This document shows positions 1-8,341 of a stretch of 64,000 nucleotides of DNA, in pieces (position 1 is the stretch's first letter; each line of letters starts with the position of its first letter). The notes below the pieces were generated by a model. The model had not been told where the DNA came from. It saw only the letters and a program-made list of their open reading frames with translations, and made no database searches. Made by a program: the position numbers and the translations under genes. Where the stretch lies: contig CAINND010000115.1 in NCBI GenBank assembly GCA_903851035.1, forward strand, positions 21,160 to 85,159. The letters are read 5' to 3'. Source of the stretch: an uncultured Acidobacteriota bacterium. GTDB lineage: Bacteria; Acidobacteriota; Terriglobia; Terriglobales; Acidobacteriaceae.

Positions 1-1067
1 GCGAGATATTTCTCCGCGGCCTTGGCGAGATCCTTGCGAAGAGCGGCCAGGACTTCGTTCTTGTTCTCCACGTCGTTGAGCTTGGCGGCGACCTCCTGCT
101 GATAGGCGAGGACGGCGTCGAGCGAGTGTCCGTACTTGCGGCGCAGCTTGTCGAGGGCGGCGAGGCGGTCTTCGACCTCGGCGAGGCGCTCGGGGCTGGC
201 GTCCATGGAGGCGGCGAAGTCGCGCAAGGTGACGGCCAAATCCTCGGCGGTGAGGCGCGCACTTTCGAGCTGCTGGAGCGGCTCCTGGTAGGCGGGGTCG
301 AAGCGGGCAAGCTCCTCGATGTGGCGGGCGGCGGCCTTGAGGCGCGAGTTGGCCGAGTCCTCGATGTCATAAAGCTGCTCGAAGGCACCCATGGCGGCGG
401 CGTAGACGCGCTCACTGTTGGCGAGGACACGCTTTTCAGCCTCCAGCTTTTGGTCTTCGCCTTCGACGGGCGCGACGTCGCTGATCTCCTTGAGCTGGAA
501 CTTCCAGAGGTCCACGAGGCGGAGCTTTTCCTGCTCACCTTTTTCCAGATCGGCGATGCGCAGGATGATCTGGTGCCAGGTAGAGTAGGCCTCGGCTACG
601 GGCAGGTGGTCAATTCCGGCGGCGAGATCGAGGAGGGCCAGGCGCTCAGTGGCGTCAAAGACAAGCACCGACTGATTTTGCGCGTGGACGACGGCCAGCC
701 GCGGCGCGAGAGCCTTGAGCACAGCTACGGTGGCGGGCTGGTTGTTGACGAAGACGCGACCCTTGCCGTTGGCGGAGATGTCGCGGCGGAGAATGATCTC
801 CCCGGCGGAGGGGTCGAGGCCGTTGGCTTCGAGAATGGCGGAGATGGCGGGGTCGGTGGCCTCGTAAACGGCGCTGACGGTGGCCTTGTCGGCTCCGTGG
901 CGGATGATGTCGGACTGTGCGCGCTCGCCGAGGAGGAGGGCTAGAGCGTCAATGAGGATGGACTTGCCGGCACCGGTTTCGCCGGTGAGCAGGTTGAGTC
1001 CGGCGCCGAATTCGACGACCACATTGTCTATGACGGCGTAGTTTTCAACGCGCAGTTCGCGGAGCAC
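1..1067 (-). CDS. recN: DNA repair protein RecN, N-terminal part (runs off the left edge)
   Basis: SMC-like ATPase of recombinational double-strand-break repair, acting in the cytoplasm. The reverse strand is open from a GTG at 1067 to the window edge, giving 355 visible codons; the C-terminal third is outside. The first residues read MLRELRVENYAVID, followed by a Walker A at residues 29-36 (GETGAGKS), the usual RecN start. After the P-loop comes a RecN-like segment with the NGKGRVFVN motif and then helical, charged coiled-coil sequence (for example LEAEKRVLANSERVY). The start is GTG because the frame aligns with the family N-terminus there and no better ATG lies nearby. No partner gene is visible. 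The family assignment is firm; only the missing C-terminus is unknown. Confidence 0.93.
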   Translation of the reverse strand, partial: MLRELRVENYAVIDNVVVEFGAGLNLLTGETGAGKSILIDALALLLGERAQSDIIRHGADKATVSAVYEATDPAISAILEANGLDPSAGEIILRRDISANGKGRVFVNNQPATVAVLKALAPRLAVVHAQNQSVLVFDATERLALLDLAAGIDHLPVAEAYSTWHQIILRIADLEKGEQEKLRLVDLWKFQLKEISDVAPVEGEDQKLEAEKRVLANSERVYAAAMGAFEQLYDIEDSANSRLKAAARHIEELARFDPAYQEPLQQLESARLTAEDLAVTLRDFAASMDASPERLAEVEDRLAALDKLRRKYGHSLDAVLAYQQEVAAKLNDVENKNEVLAALRKDLAKAAEKYL

Positions 1068-1149
1068 TCGTCACCCGGAAAGAAAGGATTTCCCGCTGAG
1101 AATAGCATGGCCGGGGGGTGGGTGGTAATGGTTCGTTTCCGTGGCGATA

Positions 1150-1200
1150 GGGGTCCTTCGACTTCGGAGGCGCAAGGGCGCCTCCTGCGCTCAGGATGAC
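1150..1200. repeat. Dispersed 'ctcaggatgac' type repeat with an internal hairpin
   Basis: The block starts ggtccttcgacttcgg and ends in tgcgctcaggatgac. It contains a perfect palindrome, ggaggcg-caag-cgcctcc in outline. The same end sequence (ccttcactgcgctcaggatgac) recurs at about 1328-1350 and 1465-1488. Repeats of this style are familiar as dispersed intergenic elements in acidobacterial genomes, which is recalled knowledge and not checked here. I see no gene in it. Confidence 0.6.
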
Positions 1201-1224
1201 ACGGTAAGAAAAAGAGCAAAGGCG

Positions 1225-1503
1225 AAATCAACTACCCCACCCTCCGCCAACAGCGGGCGGAAGGATGGGGCACCCAGCTTTCGGTTGGTGACCTGGGACG
1301 GCGCCGGATGTATCAGCGGTGCTGGGTTCCTTCACTGCGCTCAGGATGACACTTGAAACCAAAATCAACTACCACACCCTCCGCCAACTGCGGGCGGAAG
1401 GATGGGGCACCCAGCTTTCGGTTGGTGACCTGGGGCTGCGCCGGATGTATCAGCGGTGCTGGGGTCCTTCACTGCGCTCAGGATGACACCTGAAACCAAA
1501 ATC
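1225..1503. repeat. Two tandem ~137 bp repeat units plus the start of a third
   Basis: Unit 1 begins at 1225 and unit 2 at 1362, both with aaatcaactacc. A third partial copy (aaatcaa) begins at 1498. Each unit carries the segments ccctccgccaac, gcgggcggaaggatggggc, agctttcggttggtgacc and tgtatcagcggtgctggg, and ends in the ctcaggatgac box. The copies differ at only a few positions. The region lies between recN and the M13 peptidase and has no convincing coding potential; short open frames across it are caused by the repeat. Confidence 0.75.
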
Positions 1504-1545
1504 AAAAGCCCCACTCAAGCCAAAAGAAGGCTTGAATGGGGCACC
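1494..1545 (-). terminator. Rho-independent terminator of the M13 peptidase gene
   Basis: An inverted repeat of 14 bp per arm (gccccactcaagcc / ggcttgaatggggc, one G-T pair) with a 7-base loop lies just after the peptidase stop codon. On the minus strand the stem is followed by the T-rich run ttttgatttt. Confidence 0.75.
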
Positions 1546-1572
1546 CGATCACATTCCTTTCTTACTTCCCTG

Positions 1573-3687
1573 CTACCAGACCTTGCACTGTTTGGCGCGG
1601 ACCATGGGCTGGCCGGCTTTGCAACCGAAGGCCTGCTGGAACTGTGGCAGGTCTCCGACGATGCCGTTGATGCGGTACTTGCCGGGCGAGTGCGGATTGG
1701 TCAAGGCCTGGAGGCGCGAGGCCTCCGGACGCTGATTCTCACAGGCCCACTGGGCAAAGCCGATGAAGAAGCGCTGGTCGGGAGTGAATCCGTCGCGATT
1801 CTCCAGCGGCTGACCGGCGGTGGCATCCTTCCAGGCAAGGTAGGCGAGGAGCGTGCCGCCGAGATCGGCAACGTCTTCTCCGCTGGTGAGCTTGCTGTTG
1901 ATGTGGATGTCATCGACGACGACGAATTCGGCGAACTCGTCGCGCACGCAGTTAATCTTCTCCTCGAAATTTTTGGCGTCGGCTTCGGTCCACCAATCTT
2001 TGAGATTTCCGGCGGCGTCGAACTGGCGGCCTTCGTCATCAAAGCCGTGGGTGAGTTCGTGTCCGATAGTGGAGCCGGTGTTGCCGTAGTTGGGCGCGGC
2101 GTCGAGTTTGGGATCGTAGAGCGGCGGCTGCAGAACTCCGGCCGGGAAGTTGATGTCGTTCATCTGCGGGTCGTAGTAGGCGTTGACGGTGACGGGCGAC
2201 ATCATCCATTCGTCGCGATTGACGGGGCGGCCAATCTTGGCGATGTGGCGTGCGGTCTCAAAGCTGGTGAGGCGCAGGACGTTTCCGGCGAAGTCGTTGC
2301 CCTTAATCGGCACGCTGGAGTAGTCGCGCCATTTGTCCGGATAGCCGACCTTGTTGCGGATGCCGTGCAGCTTGACGAGCGCCTGCTGCTTGGTGGCGGG
2401 GCTCATCCAGTCAAGGTTGTTGATCTCGCGCTCCATGGCCTTTTCAATCAGCTCGGTCATGCGGATGGTGTCGGCCTTGGTCTGCGTGCTGAAGGTGCGG
2501 CGGACAAACTCCTGTCCCAGTGCCTCGCCGAGGTTGTGATCGGCGTACTGCACGCAACGCTTCCAGCGCGGAGCCAGCTCCTTGGTACCGCGCAGGTAGC
2601 CGCGGTAGAAGGCGAAGTTCTCATTGACGAAGGCGCTGGAGAGATACGGCGCACGTCCGCGGACGAGGTGCCAGCGCAGGTAGGTGCGCCAGGTGCCGAT
2701 AGGTTCTTTTTCAATCAGCGACTGCACGCGCTTGAAGAATTCGGGCTGGTCCACATTGACCGAAGTGAAGGCCGGAAAGTTGTCAGCGGCGAAGTACTTT
2801 GTCCAGTCAAAACCGGGCGTGAGGGCCTGGAGCTGGGCGACGGTCATCTTATGGTAGAGCTTGTACGGGTCGCGTTTTTCCACGCGCGTGAGGGTGACCT
2901 TGGCGAGTTCGGTCTCAAAGCGAAGAACGGTGGCGGCATCGGCTTCCGCCTGTGGGCGCTCCTCGCCGAGGAGGACGAACATATTGGCGATGTGCTCCAC
3001 GTAGTGCTTGCGGGTGTCCACGCTCTTGGCGTCGGTCTTGAGGTAGTAGTCGCGGTCGGGCAGGCCGAGGCCGCCGGCATCCACGTTGGCGATGACCGAG
3101 GCTGCGTCACCGAAGTCCTGTCCGCTGCCGGCGGTGAAGAGCGGACCGCCGTAGTACCAGGCCTCCAAGTTACGGGCGGCCAGGTAAGGCTGGAGGTCGG
3201 CGGACTTTTTGATTTTGGCGATAGCCTTGAGCTGCGGGGCGAGTGGCGCGGCGCCGAGGGCCTCAATGCGCGGCTCATCCATGCAGCTGGCGAAAAAGTC
3301 TCCAAGCTGCTGCTGCACGGGGGTGCGCGCGGACTTTGAATTGGCTGAACCGGGGGCCTTGGCGAGATCGTCGAGGATGCCCCAGAGGAACTGATAGTTG
3401 TCGTTGGTGAGCTTGCCGTAAACGCTCCAACTGGACTGGTCAGCAGGGATGGGATTGTTCTTCATCCACCCACCGCAGGTGAACTGGTAGAAGTCCACGC
3501 AGGGGTCGGCCGAGCGATCCATGGAAGGCAGGTCGAGGCTGGGGGTGTAAGGCAAGGCCGCAAGCGGCTTCTGCTCGACCTTGGCGGGCGCGGACTGCGC
3601 GACGGCAAAGGTGGCGCCAAGGGCGAGGATGGCGGCAAAGACGACAAGCGTGAAGGTAATGCTAAGGACGTAGAGAATCTTCTTCAT
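1573..3687 (-). CDS. M13 family (neprilysin-like) zinc metallopeptidase, exported
   Basis: Secreted or periplasmic zinc endopeptidase of 704 aa, close to the usual ~700 aa for PepO/neprilysin-type enzymes. Residues 1-30 form a signal peptide (MKKILYVLSITFTLV, ending near AVAQSA). The N-terminal M13 domain begins with the DPCVDFYQFTCGGW motif. The catalytic domain has the NAYYDP substrate-binding motif, the zinc site HELTH at 543-547 and the third-ligand motif GEDVADLGG with Glu near 604 (usually GENIADLGG). The protein ends in CKVW, typical of the family. I chose ATG 3687 because GGGGGA lies about 11 bases upstream and the signal peptide starts there; an in-frame extension further upstream is low-complexity and unlikely. 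The physiological substrate cannot be told from sequence. Confidence 0.93.
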   Translation of the reverse strand: MKKILYVLSITFTLVVFAAILALGATFAVAQSAPAKVEQKPLAALPYTPSLDLPSMDRSADPCVDFYQFTCGGWMKNNPIPADQSSWSVYGKLTNDNYQFLWGILDDLAKAPGSANSKSARTPVQQQLGDFFASCMDEPRIEALGAAPLAPQLKAIAKIKKSADLQPYLAARNLEAWYYGGPLFTAGSGQDFGDAASVIANVDAGGLGLPDRDYYLKTDAKSVDTRKHYVEHIANMFVLLGEERPQAEADAATVLRFETELAKVTLTRVEKRDPYKLYHKMTVAQLQALTPGFDWTKYFAADNFPAFTSVNVDQPEFFKRVQSLIEKEPIGTWRTYLRWHLVRGRAPYLSSAFVNENFAFYRGYLRGTKELAPRWKRCVQYADHNLGEALGQEFVRRTFSTQTKADTIRMTELIEKAMEREINNLDWMSPATKQQALVKLHGIRNKVGYPDKWRDYSSVPIKGNDFAGNVLRLTSFETARHIAKIGRPVNRDEWMMSPVTVNAYYDPQMNDINFPAGVLQPPLYDPKLDAAPNYGNTGSTIGHELTHGFDDEGRQFDAAGNLKDWWTEADAKNFEEKINCVRDEFAEFVVVDDIHINSKLTSGEDVADLGGTLLAYLAWKDATAGQPLENRDGFTPDQRFFIGFAQWACENQRPEASRLQALTNPHSPGKYRINGIVGDLPQFQQAFGCKAGQPMVRAKQCKVW

Positions 3688-3864
3688 TGTTGTGTATTCC
3701 CCCATGAATGTTCCCCGTGCCCCGGGTGGGCCAGACAAAAAGCAGTGTACACCTGAGGAGGGCGACTCCACCTGCGCGAGTTGCAACGGCGATGTGGGCG
3801 CGGCGGGCGTTGGCGGGTGTGGTGCAAGTTGTATCCCGCATTGCGGGTTGTGGTGCACCGTAGC

Positions 3865-3893
3865 GTACAAGGCGGGGCGGGGCTGTCTATAAT
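3865..3893 (+). promoter_or_regulatory. Probable sigma-70 promoter of the tol operon
   Basis: A perfect TATAAT lies at 3888-3893, about 77 bases before the tolQ ATG. The -35 region is poor (GTACAA at 3865-3870 for a 17-base spacer), so the call rests on the -10 box and its position in front of the operon. Confidence 0.45.
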
Positions 3894-3970
3894 GAGTTGT
3901 ATTGCGGCGTGTTTGCCGGGCATGTTGGCCCGGGCGAGGCCGCGCCAACACCGTTTACGACGGGAGAGGG

Positions 3971-4645
3971 ATGCCGATTACACATTTATTTGCGTCTGCC
4001 ATTGGCGGCGAAGTGATGGAGATGGTTTCCAACACGGGCGTTGTCGCCAAGCTTGTATTGCTGATACTAGCCCTGCTCAGCCTGCTGTCGTGGGGCATCA
4101 TCCTCGGCAAGTGGGGATTGTTCCGCCGGGCGCAGGTGCAGAGCGGAAGATTCATCAAGGCCTTCCGGAGGGCCGGGCGGATGCAGGAGCTGACGGCGGT
4201 GGCCGAGCAGTTCAAGCCGTCTCCACTGGTGACCGTGTTTGAAGGCGCGGTGGAAGAGCTGAAGAAGGCCGGCGGCAACCGCACGGTGACCGTGCAGCGG
4301 GCCATGCAGATTGCCAGCAGCGAGGAGCTGACGCGGCTGGAAACTCGCCTGCCATGGCTGGCGACGACCGGCTCGATCGCTCCGTTTGTGGGCCTGTTCG
4401 GCACGGTGTGGGGCATCATTGACGCCTTCCACGGGCTGGGCAGTGCAGGCGCAGCCACGCTGCGCGCCGTGGCACCGGGCATCAGCGAGGCGTTGATCAC
4501 GACGGCCGCCGGATTGTTTGCCGCCGTGCCCGCCGTGGTGGCCTACAACTACTTTTTGCAGCGCATTCGGGAGTTCGCGGCGCGCATGGATGACTTCAGC
4601 CTGGAACTGCTGAACATCCTTGACCGCAACGAGGACGTACGCTAG
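3971..4645 (+). CDS. tolQ: TolQ, proton-channel subunit of the Tol-Pal system
   Basis: Inner-membrane protein that, with TolR, harvests the proton-motive force to energise TolA. It has 224 aa. One membrane segment lies near residues 24-46 and two more in the C-terminal half (around GSIAPFVGLFGTVWGI and ITTAAGLFAAVPAVVAYNY). These are the MotA/TolQ/ExbB signature segments, including the conserved GLFGTVWGI turn. ATG 3971 is chosen because GGGAG precedes it and the N-terminus matches the family; a longer in-frame start at 3902 has no support. It opens the operon tolQ-tolR-tolA-tolB-pal. TolQ is preferred over ExbB because of the tolB and pal neighbours. Confidence 0.93.
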   Translation: MPITHLFASAIGGEVMEMVSNTGVVAKLVLLILALLSLLSWGIILGKWGLFRRAQVQSGRFIKAFRRAGRMQELTAVAEQFKPSPLVTVFEGAVEELKKAGGNRTVTVQRAMQIASSEELTRLETRLPWLATTGSIAPFVGLFGTVWGIIDAFHGLGSAGAATLRAVAPGISEALITTAAGLFAAVPAVVAYNYFLQRIREFAARMDDFSLELLNILDRNEDVR

Positions 4646-4654
4646 GAGGCGGCT

Positions 4655-5089
4655 GTGGCGTTTACGAATAACAAAGGACGCACACAGAGCTCACTGAGCG
4701 AGATCAACATCACCCCCTTTGTGGACGTGGTGCTGGTGCTGCTGGTGATGTTCATGGTCACCGCGCCGATCCTGCAATCCGGCATTGAAGTGGAAGTGCC
4801 GAAGACGAAGACGGTCAAGGAGATCACCGAGGAGCGGCTGGTCATCACCATCGACCGCGACCAGAAGGTGTACCTCGGCAACGATCCCATCAACATCAAC
4901 GAGATTGCGGCGCGGCTGCATGAGAAGATTCGCGACCCGCAGGGACAGAGCGTCTTCATCCGCAGCGATGAGAACGTGCCCTTTGGCGCCTTCGCCACGG
5001 TGATGGACGCCGTGAAGCAGACGGGCATCACCAACGTAAGCATTGTCACGCAACCGCTGGACAGCAAGGTACATGCCACAGGACGCTGA
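4655..5089 (+). CDS. tolR: TolR, biopolymer transport protein
   Basis: Partner of TolQ in the inner-membrane proton channel. The 144 aa protein has a short cytoplasmic tail, one membrane segment (residues ~18-40) containing the key Asp in NITPFVDVVLVLLV, and a periplasmic ExbD/TolR domain. The start is GTG at 4655, with TAGGAGG placed 5 bases upstream, just after the tolQ stop. The gene overlaps the start of tolA by 17 bases, consistent with translational coupling. Confidence 0.93.
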   Translation: MAFTNNKGRTQSSLSEINITPFVDVVLVLLVMFMVTAPILQSGIEVEVPKTKTVKEITEERLVITIDRDQKVYLGNDPININEIAARLHEKIRDPQGQSVFIRSDENVPFGAFATVMDAVKQTGITNVSIVTQPLDSKVHATGR

Positions 5090-5927
5090 CATTTACGGAT
5101 ACCGCGAGGCGTTTGCGCCTTCGCTGGCCATCAGCACACTGCTGCATGCCGCGCTGGTGGCGTGCGTGCTGTTCCTGCCGCAGTTTCTGGAGACCCACGG
5201 AAGCGACTGGGGCAATGGCGGCAGCGGCGGTGATGGCGCAATGAGCGCGACACTCGTGAGCGGAATTCCCCTGCCTCCGAATCCACAGGCCAAGCCGGAC
5301 AGCGTACTGGCCACGGACAGCAAAGGGCTGAGCCAGAGCCTTCCGGCACCGGCGGCGAAGCCGGATGAAAAAGCCATCACCATTCCCGACCGCGACGCCA
5401 AGATGAAGGCGACGAAGCAGAGCGCGAAGGAAAAAGCCGAGGCCGCCGCGCGCGAGAAGGATCTGCAAAAGCTGCGTGCGGCACTGGCAAAAAACGCGCT
5501 GGCAAAGAATCGTCCCATGCCGGTGGATAACAGCATTCCCTACGGGCAGGGGGCACCGCCGGCCGGACCGTTTACGACCTTCCAGACGGGCAACACGACG
5601 GGCGGCATGAGCTTTGGCGAGGGCGGCGGCGGCAGTTTTGGCAGCCGCTTTGGCTGGTACACCGACGTGGTGGCGCGCAAGGTTCACGACGCGTGGCAGA
5701 ACGAGGTGAATCCCGGCTTGAGCTCGGCGCGGAGGGTGTACATCCTGTTTGACATTTCGCGCAGTGGTGCACCCTCGCATGTAAAAGTGGAGCAGTCGAG
5801 CGGTGTGCCATCGCTCGACCAGGCCGCGGTACGGGCCATACAACGAATTGACACCTTTGGGCCATTGCCGCAGGGGTACAGCGGCAATTATGTTTCCGTA
5901 GAGTTCTGGTTTGACTACCGGCGCTAG
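5073..5927 (+). CDS. tolA: TolA/TonB-like energy transducer
   Basis: Bridges the TolQR motor to the outer membrane. Of 284 aa, residues ~15-35 form one membrane segment (SLAISTLLHAALVACVLFL). A Pro/Ala/Lys-rich middle follows, with a helical stretch near 105-140 (SAKEKAEAAAREKDLQKLRAAL), and then a C-terminal TonB/TolA domain beginning near YTDVVARKVHDAW. The C-terminal domain reads more like TonB_C than enterobacterial TolA, which is common outside Proteobacteria. I call it TolA from its position between tolR and tolB. ATG 5073 lies inside the end of tolR and has AAGGT just upstream. Confidence 0.85.
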   Translation: MPQDADIYGYREAFAPSLAISTLLHAALVACVLFLPQFLETHGSDWGNGGSGGDGAMSATLVSGIPLPPNPQAKPDSVLATDSKGLSQSLPAPAAKPDEKAITIPDRDAKMKATKQSAKEKAEAAAREKDLQKLRAALAKNALAKNRPMPVDNSIPYGQGAPPAGPFTTFQTGNTTGGMSFGEGGGGSFGSRFGWYTDVVARKVHDAWQNEVNPGLSSARRVYILFDISRSGAPSHVKVEQSSGVPSLDQAAVRAIQRIDTFGPLPQGYSGNYVSVEFWFDYRR

Positions 5928-5966
5928 CTGGGCGTGCATACTATGCTCTGCGATGGGGAGAGAAGG

Positions 5967-7304
5967 ATGAAGCGAATTGCCGTCGTTGGAGCACTCCTGC
6001 TGGCTGGATTGCTGAACCTGACTCGGCCTGCCATGGCGCAGGACTGGATCCGCACGGGCACCGGTGTGGGCGGAGAAAAAATCCGCATTGCGGTGCCGGA
6101 TTTCCGGGTGGTGCGCAACGATCCCACGGCCACGCCGCTGGATAAGACCTTCAACGACGTGCTGTTCAGCGACCTGGAGCAGGCCGGCATCTTCGACGTG
6201 GTGACGCGCAGCTTTTATCCCATGGAACCCGTGGGGTATCCCAACGAAGCCTACCTGGACCACTGGAGCGCCCTGCCGGTGAAGGCCAGCATGCTGGCCT
6301 TTGGCAACCTGGGCGTAAGCAACGGCGCCATGCAGGTGCAGGGCTGGCTGTTTGACGTGAAGAGTCCGCAGGCGCCGCAGGTGCTGGCCAAGCAGTATCG
6401 CGAATCGGCGACGGAGGAGAACGCGCGCGCGGTGGCGCACCGCTTTGCCAATGAGATCATCTTCCGGCTGGGCGGCGGCATCAACGGCATTGCCGAGAGC
6501 AAGATTTATTACATCAGCAACCGCACCGGGCACAAAGAGGTGTGGGCGATGGATTACGATGGCGCGGGACAACATGCGGTGACGCATCTGGGTTCGATTG
6601 CACTGTCGCCGCGGGTTTCTCCGGATAACACGAAGGTGGCCTTTGCCAGCTACGCCAGGGGCGGGCCGAATGTGGCCATCTGGTCGCTGGAGCTGGGCCG
6701 GATGCTCAACTTCCCGGTGATGGGCGGCACGACGGTGAGCCCGGCATGGAGCAGTGACGGTGCGAAGCTGGCCTTTTCCAGCTCGCGCTCGGGCGACCCG
6801 GAGATTTACGTTTGCGACGCCAACGGAGCAAACATCAAGCGGCTGACCAGCAGCCACGGGCCGGATGTGAGCCCGGTGTGGAATCCCAAGACGAACGCGC
6901 AGATTGCCTGGGTGAGCGGACGCACCGGGCTGCCGCAGATTTACACGATGGATAGCGATGGCAGCAACGTGCAGCGGCTGACCGACCAGGGGTATGCAGT
7001 GAGCCCGTCGTGGTCACCCAATGGGCAGTACCTGGCCTTTGCGTGGATTCGGCACTATGGCGCGGGATCGCCTGGGAACTCCGATATTTACCTGATGGAC
7101 GTGGCCAGCCATAAGTGGATTCAACTGACGCATGACGGCGGCAGGAACGATTTTCCGTCGTGGTCGCCGGATGGACGGCACATTGTTTACCAGAGCACGC
7201 GCGGCGGCCAGGAGCAGATATGGTCGATGCTGGCCGACGGCAGCGGGCAGACGCAACTTACGTTTTCGGGCTCAAATTCACAACCGAATTGGAGCTGGAA
7301 GTAG
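5967..7304 (+). CDS. tolB: TolB, periplasmic beta-propeller of Tol-Pal
   Basis: Periplasmic protein that binds Pal and TolA. It has 445 aa with a signal peptide ending near PAMA-QDW (residue ~23). The N-terminal TolB domain (IRIAVPDFRVV onwards) is followed by a six-bladed propeller built of WD40-like TolB repeats: motifs such as SPAWSSDGAKLAFSS, DPEIYVCDANG, SPSWSPNGQYLAF and FPSWSPDGRHIVY recur about every 43 residues. ATG 5967 has an excellent ribosome site (GGGGAGAGAAGG). Length and architecture match the family. Confidence 0.95.
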   Translation: MKRIAVVGALLLAGLLNLTRPAMAQDWIRTGTGVGGEKIRIAVPDFRVVRNDPTATPLDKTFNDVLFSDLEQAGIFDVVTRSFYPMEPVGYPNEAYLDHWSALPVKASMLAFGNLGVSNGAMQVQGWLFDVKSPQAPQVLAKQYRESATEENARAVAHRFANEIIFRLGGGINGIAESKIYYISNRTGHKEVWAMDYDGAGQHAVTHLGSIALSPRVSPDNTKVAFASYARGGPNVAIWSLELGRMLNFPVMGGTTVSPAWSSDGAKLAFSSSRSGDPEIYVCDANGANIKRLTSSHGPDVSPVWNPKTNAQIAWVSGRTGLPQIYTMDSDGSNVQRLTDQGYAVSPSWSPNGQYLAFAWIRHYGAGSPGNSDIYLMDVASHKWIQLTHDGGRNDFPSWSPDGRHIVYQSTRGGQEQIWSMLADGSGQTQLTFSGSNSQPNWSWK

Positions 7305-7417
7305 TCAGACGGATGCTTTTAGGTGTAGTAATGGATTTGTTGTAAGTTTCCTGTTAACCGGGCACGCGGCCTGTAGCCGTGGCCCAAAGCGCGAGAGTTC
7401 TCGCACTGGAGGATGCA

Positions 7418-8155
7418 TTGAAAAAGACGATGAAGTGGACGCTCCTCACCCTGGCCCTTGGTGTTGTACTGGTTTCCGCCGGCTGCCATAAGAAGTCTGC
7501 CCCGGCTCCGGCTACTCCGCCACCGCCGCCACCGGCCGCGCCACGGGCGACGCTGACGGTCAGCCCGGAGAGCATTACCAGCGGCGGCTCGGCCACCCTG
7601 AGTTGGACGAGCACGGACGCCACCAGCGTGACCATCAGCGGCATTGGCGCCGTGGCTTCCACGGGCACGCAGACGGTAGCGCCCGGCACCAGCACCACCT
7701 ATCACCTGACGGCCACCGGCCCAGGCGGCAGCGTGGACGCCACGGCGAGACTGACCGTGACCGCGGCTCCGATGGCTGCACCGATGGCACCGGACTACAC
7801 CGAAGAGCAGCTCTTCGCGCAGTCGGTCAAGGATATTTACTTTGACTACGACAAGTACGACCTGCGCGCCACGGACAAGGCCATCATTGACGCCGACGCG
7901 GCCTTCCTGAAGGCGCACCCCTCGATCCGCTTTACCATTGAGGGCCACTGCGACGAGCGCGGCAGCACAGACTACAACCTGGCACTGGGCGACCAGCGCG
8001 CCAACGCCGCCCGCTCGGCACTGGTCAACGCCGGCATTCCGGCCAGCCAGATCCGCGTGATCAGCTATGGCAAGGAAAAGCCGTTCTGCACGACTAGCGA
8101 CGAGAGCTGCTGGCAGCAGAACCGCCGCGCCCACTTCGTATACGGGCAAAAGTAA
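7418..8155 (+). CDS. pal: Pal peptidoglycan-associated lipoprotein with an extra Ig-like domain
   Basis: Outer-membrane lipoprotein that binds peptidoglycan. The lipobox LVSAGC puts the lipidated Cys at 23. A proline-rich linker (31-42) leads to an Ig-like beta domain (about 43-115, starting ATLTVSPESITSGGSATLSW) and then to the OmpA-like domain (about 139-243) with YFDYDKYDLR, GHCDERGS and NLALGDQRA. The Ig-like domain is not part of classical Pal, and the protein is longer than the usual ~170 aa. I prefer the TTG at 7418 because GGAGG lies 5 bases upstream; ATG 7430 is the alternative and changes only four residues of the signal peptide. Confidence 0.9.
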   Translation: MKKTMKWTLLTLALGVVLVSAGCHKKSAPAPATPPPPPPAAPRATLTVSPESITSGGSATLSWTSTDATSVTISGIGAVASTGTQTVAPGTSTTYHLTATGPGGSVDATARLTVTAAPMAAPMAPDYTEEQLFAQSVKDIYFDYDKYDLRATDKAIIDADAAFLKAHPSIRFTIEGHCDERGSTDYNLALGDQRANAARSALVNAGIPASQIRVISYGKEKPFCTTSDESCWQQNRRAHFVYGQK

Positions 8156-8177
8156 AGCCCTGGTTGTCCCCTCAATC

Positions 8178-8216
8178 CGGCGGAGCGTACCCACCTGGGC
8201 GCTCCGCCGCTTTTTT
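8178..8216 (+). terminator. Rho-independent terminator after pal
   Basis: A 10 bp GC-rich stem (cggcggagcg / cgctccgccg) with a 12-base loop is followed by tttttt at 8211-8216. It separates the tol operon proper from cpoB. Confidence 0.88.
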
Positions 8217-8341
8217 GCCGTTGCTTATGTTTACCGCACGGCGACCGGCAACTGACATGGGCCACCGGCGTGTACTACACTCGACTGGAAGGGGCACGCG
8301 CGCCACTGCCCATGCGACGCGGCACCGAGCTGGAGAGAACA

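Noticed and set aside
1456..3339. Plus-strand 627-codon frame opposite the M13 peptidase
   Set aside because: Antisense to a firmly identified peptidase; it arises from high-GC codon bias.
5046..6857. Minus-strand 603-codon frame opposite tolA and tolB
   Set aside because: Antisense shadow with His/Arg/Ala-rich composition and no family sequence.
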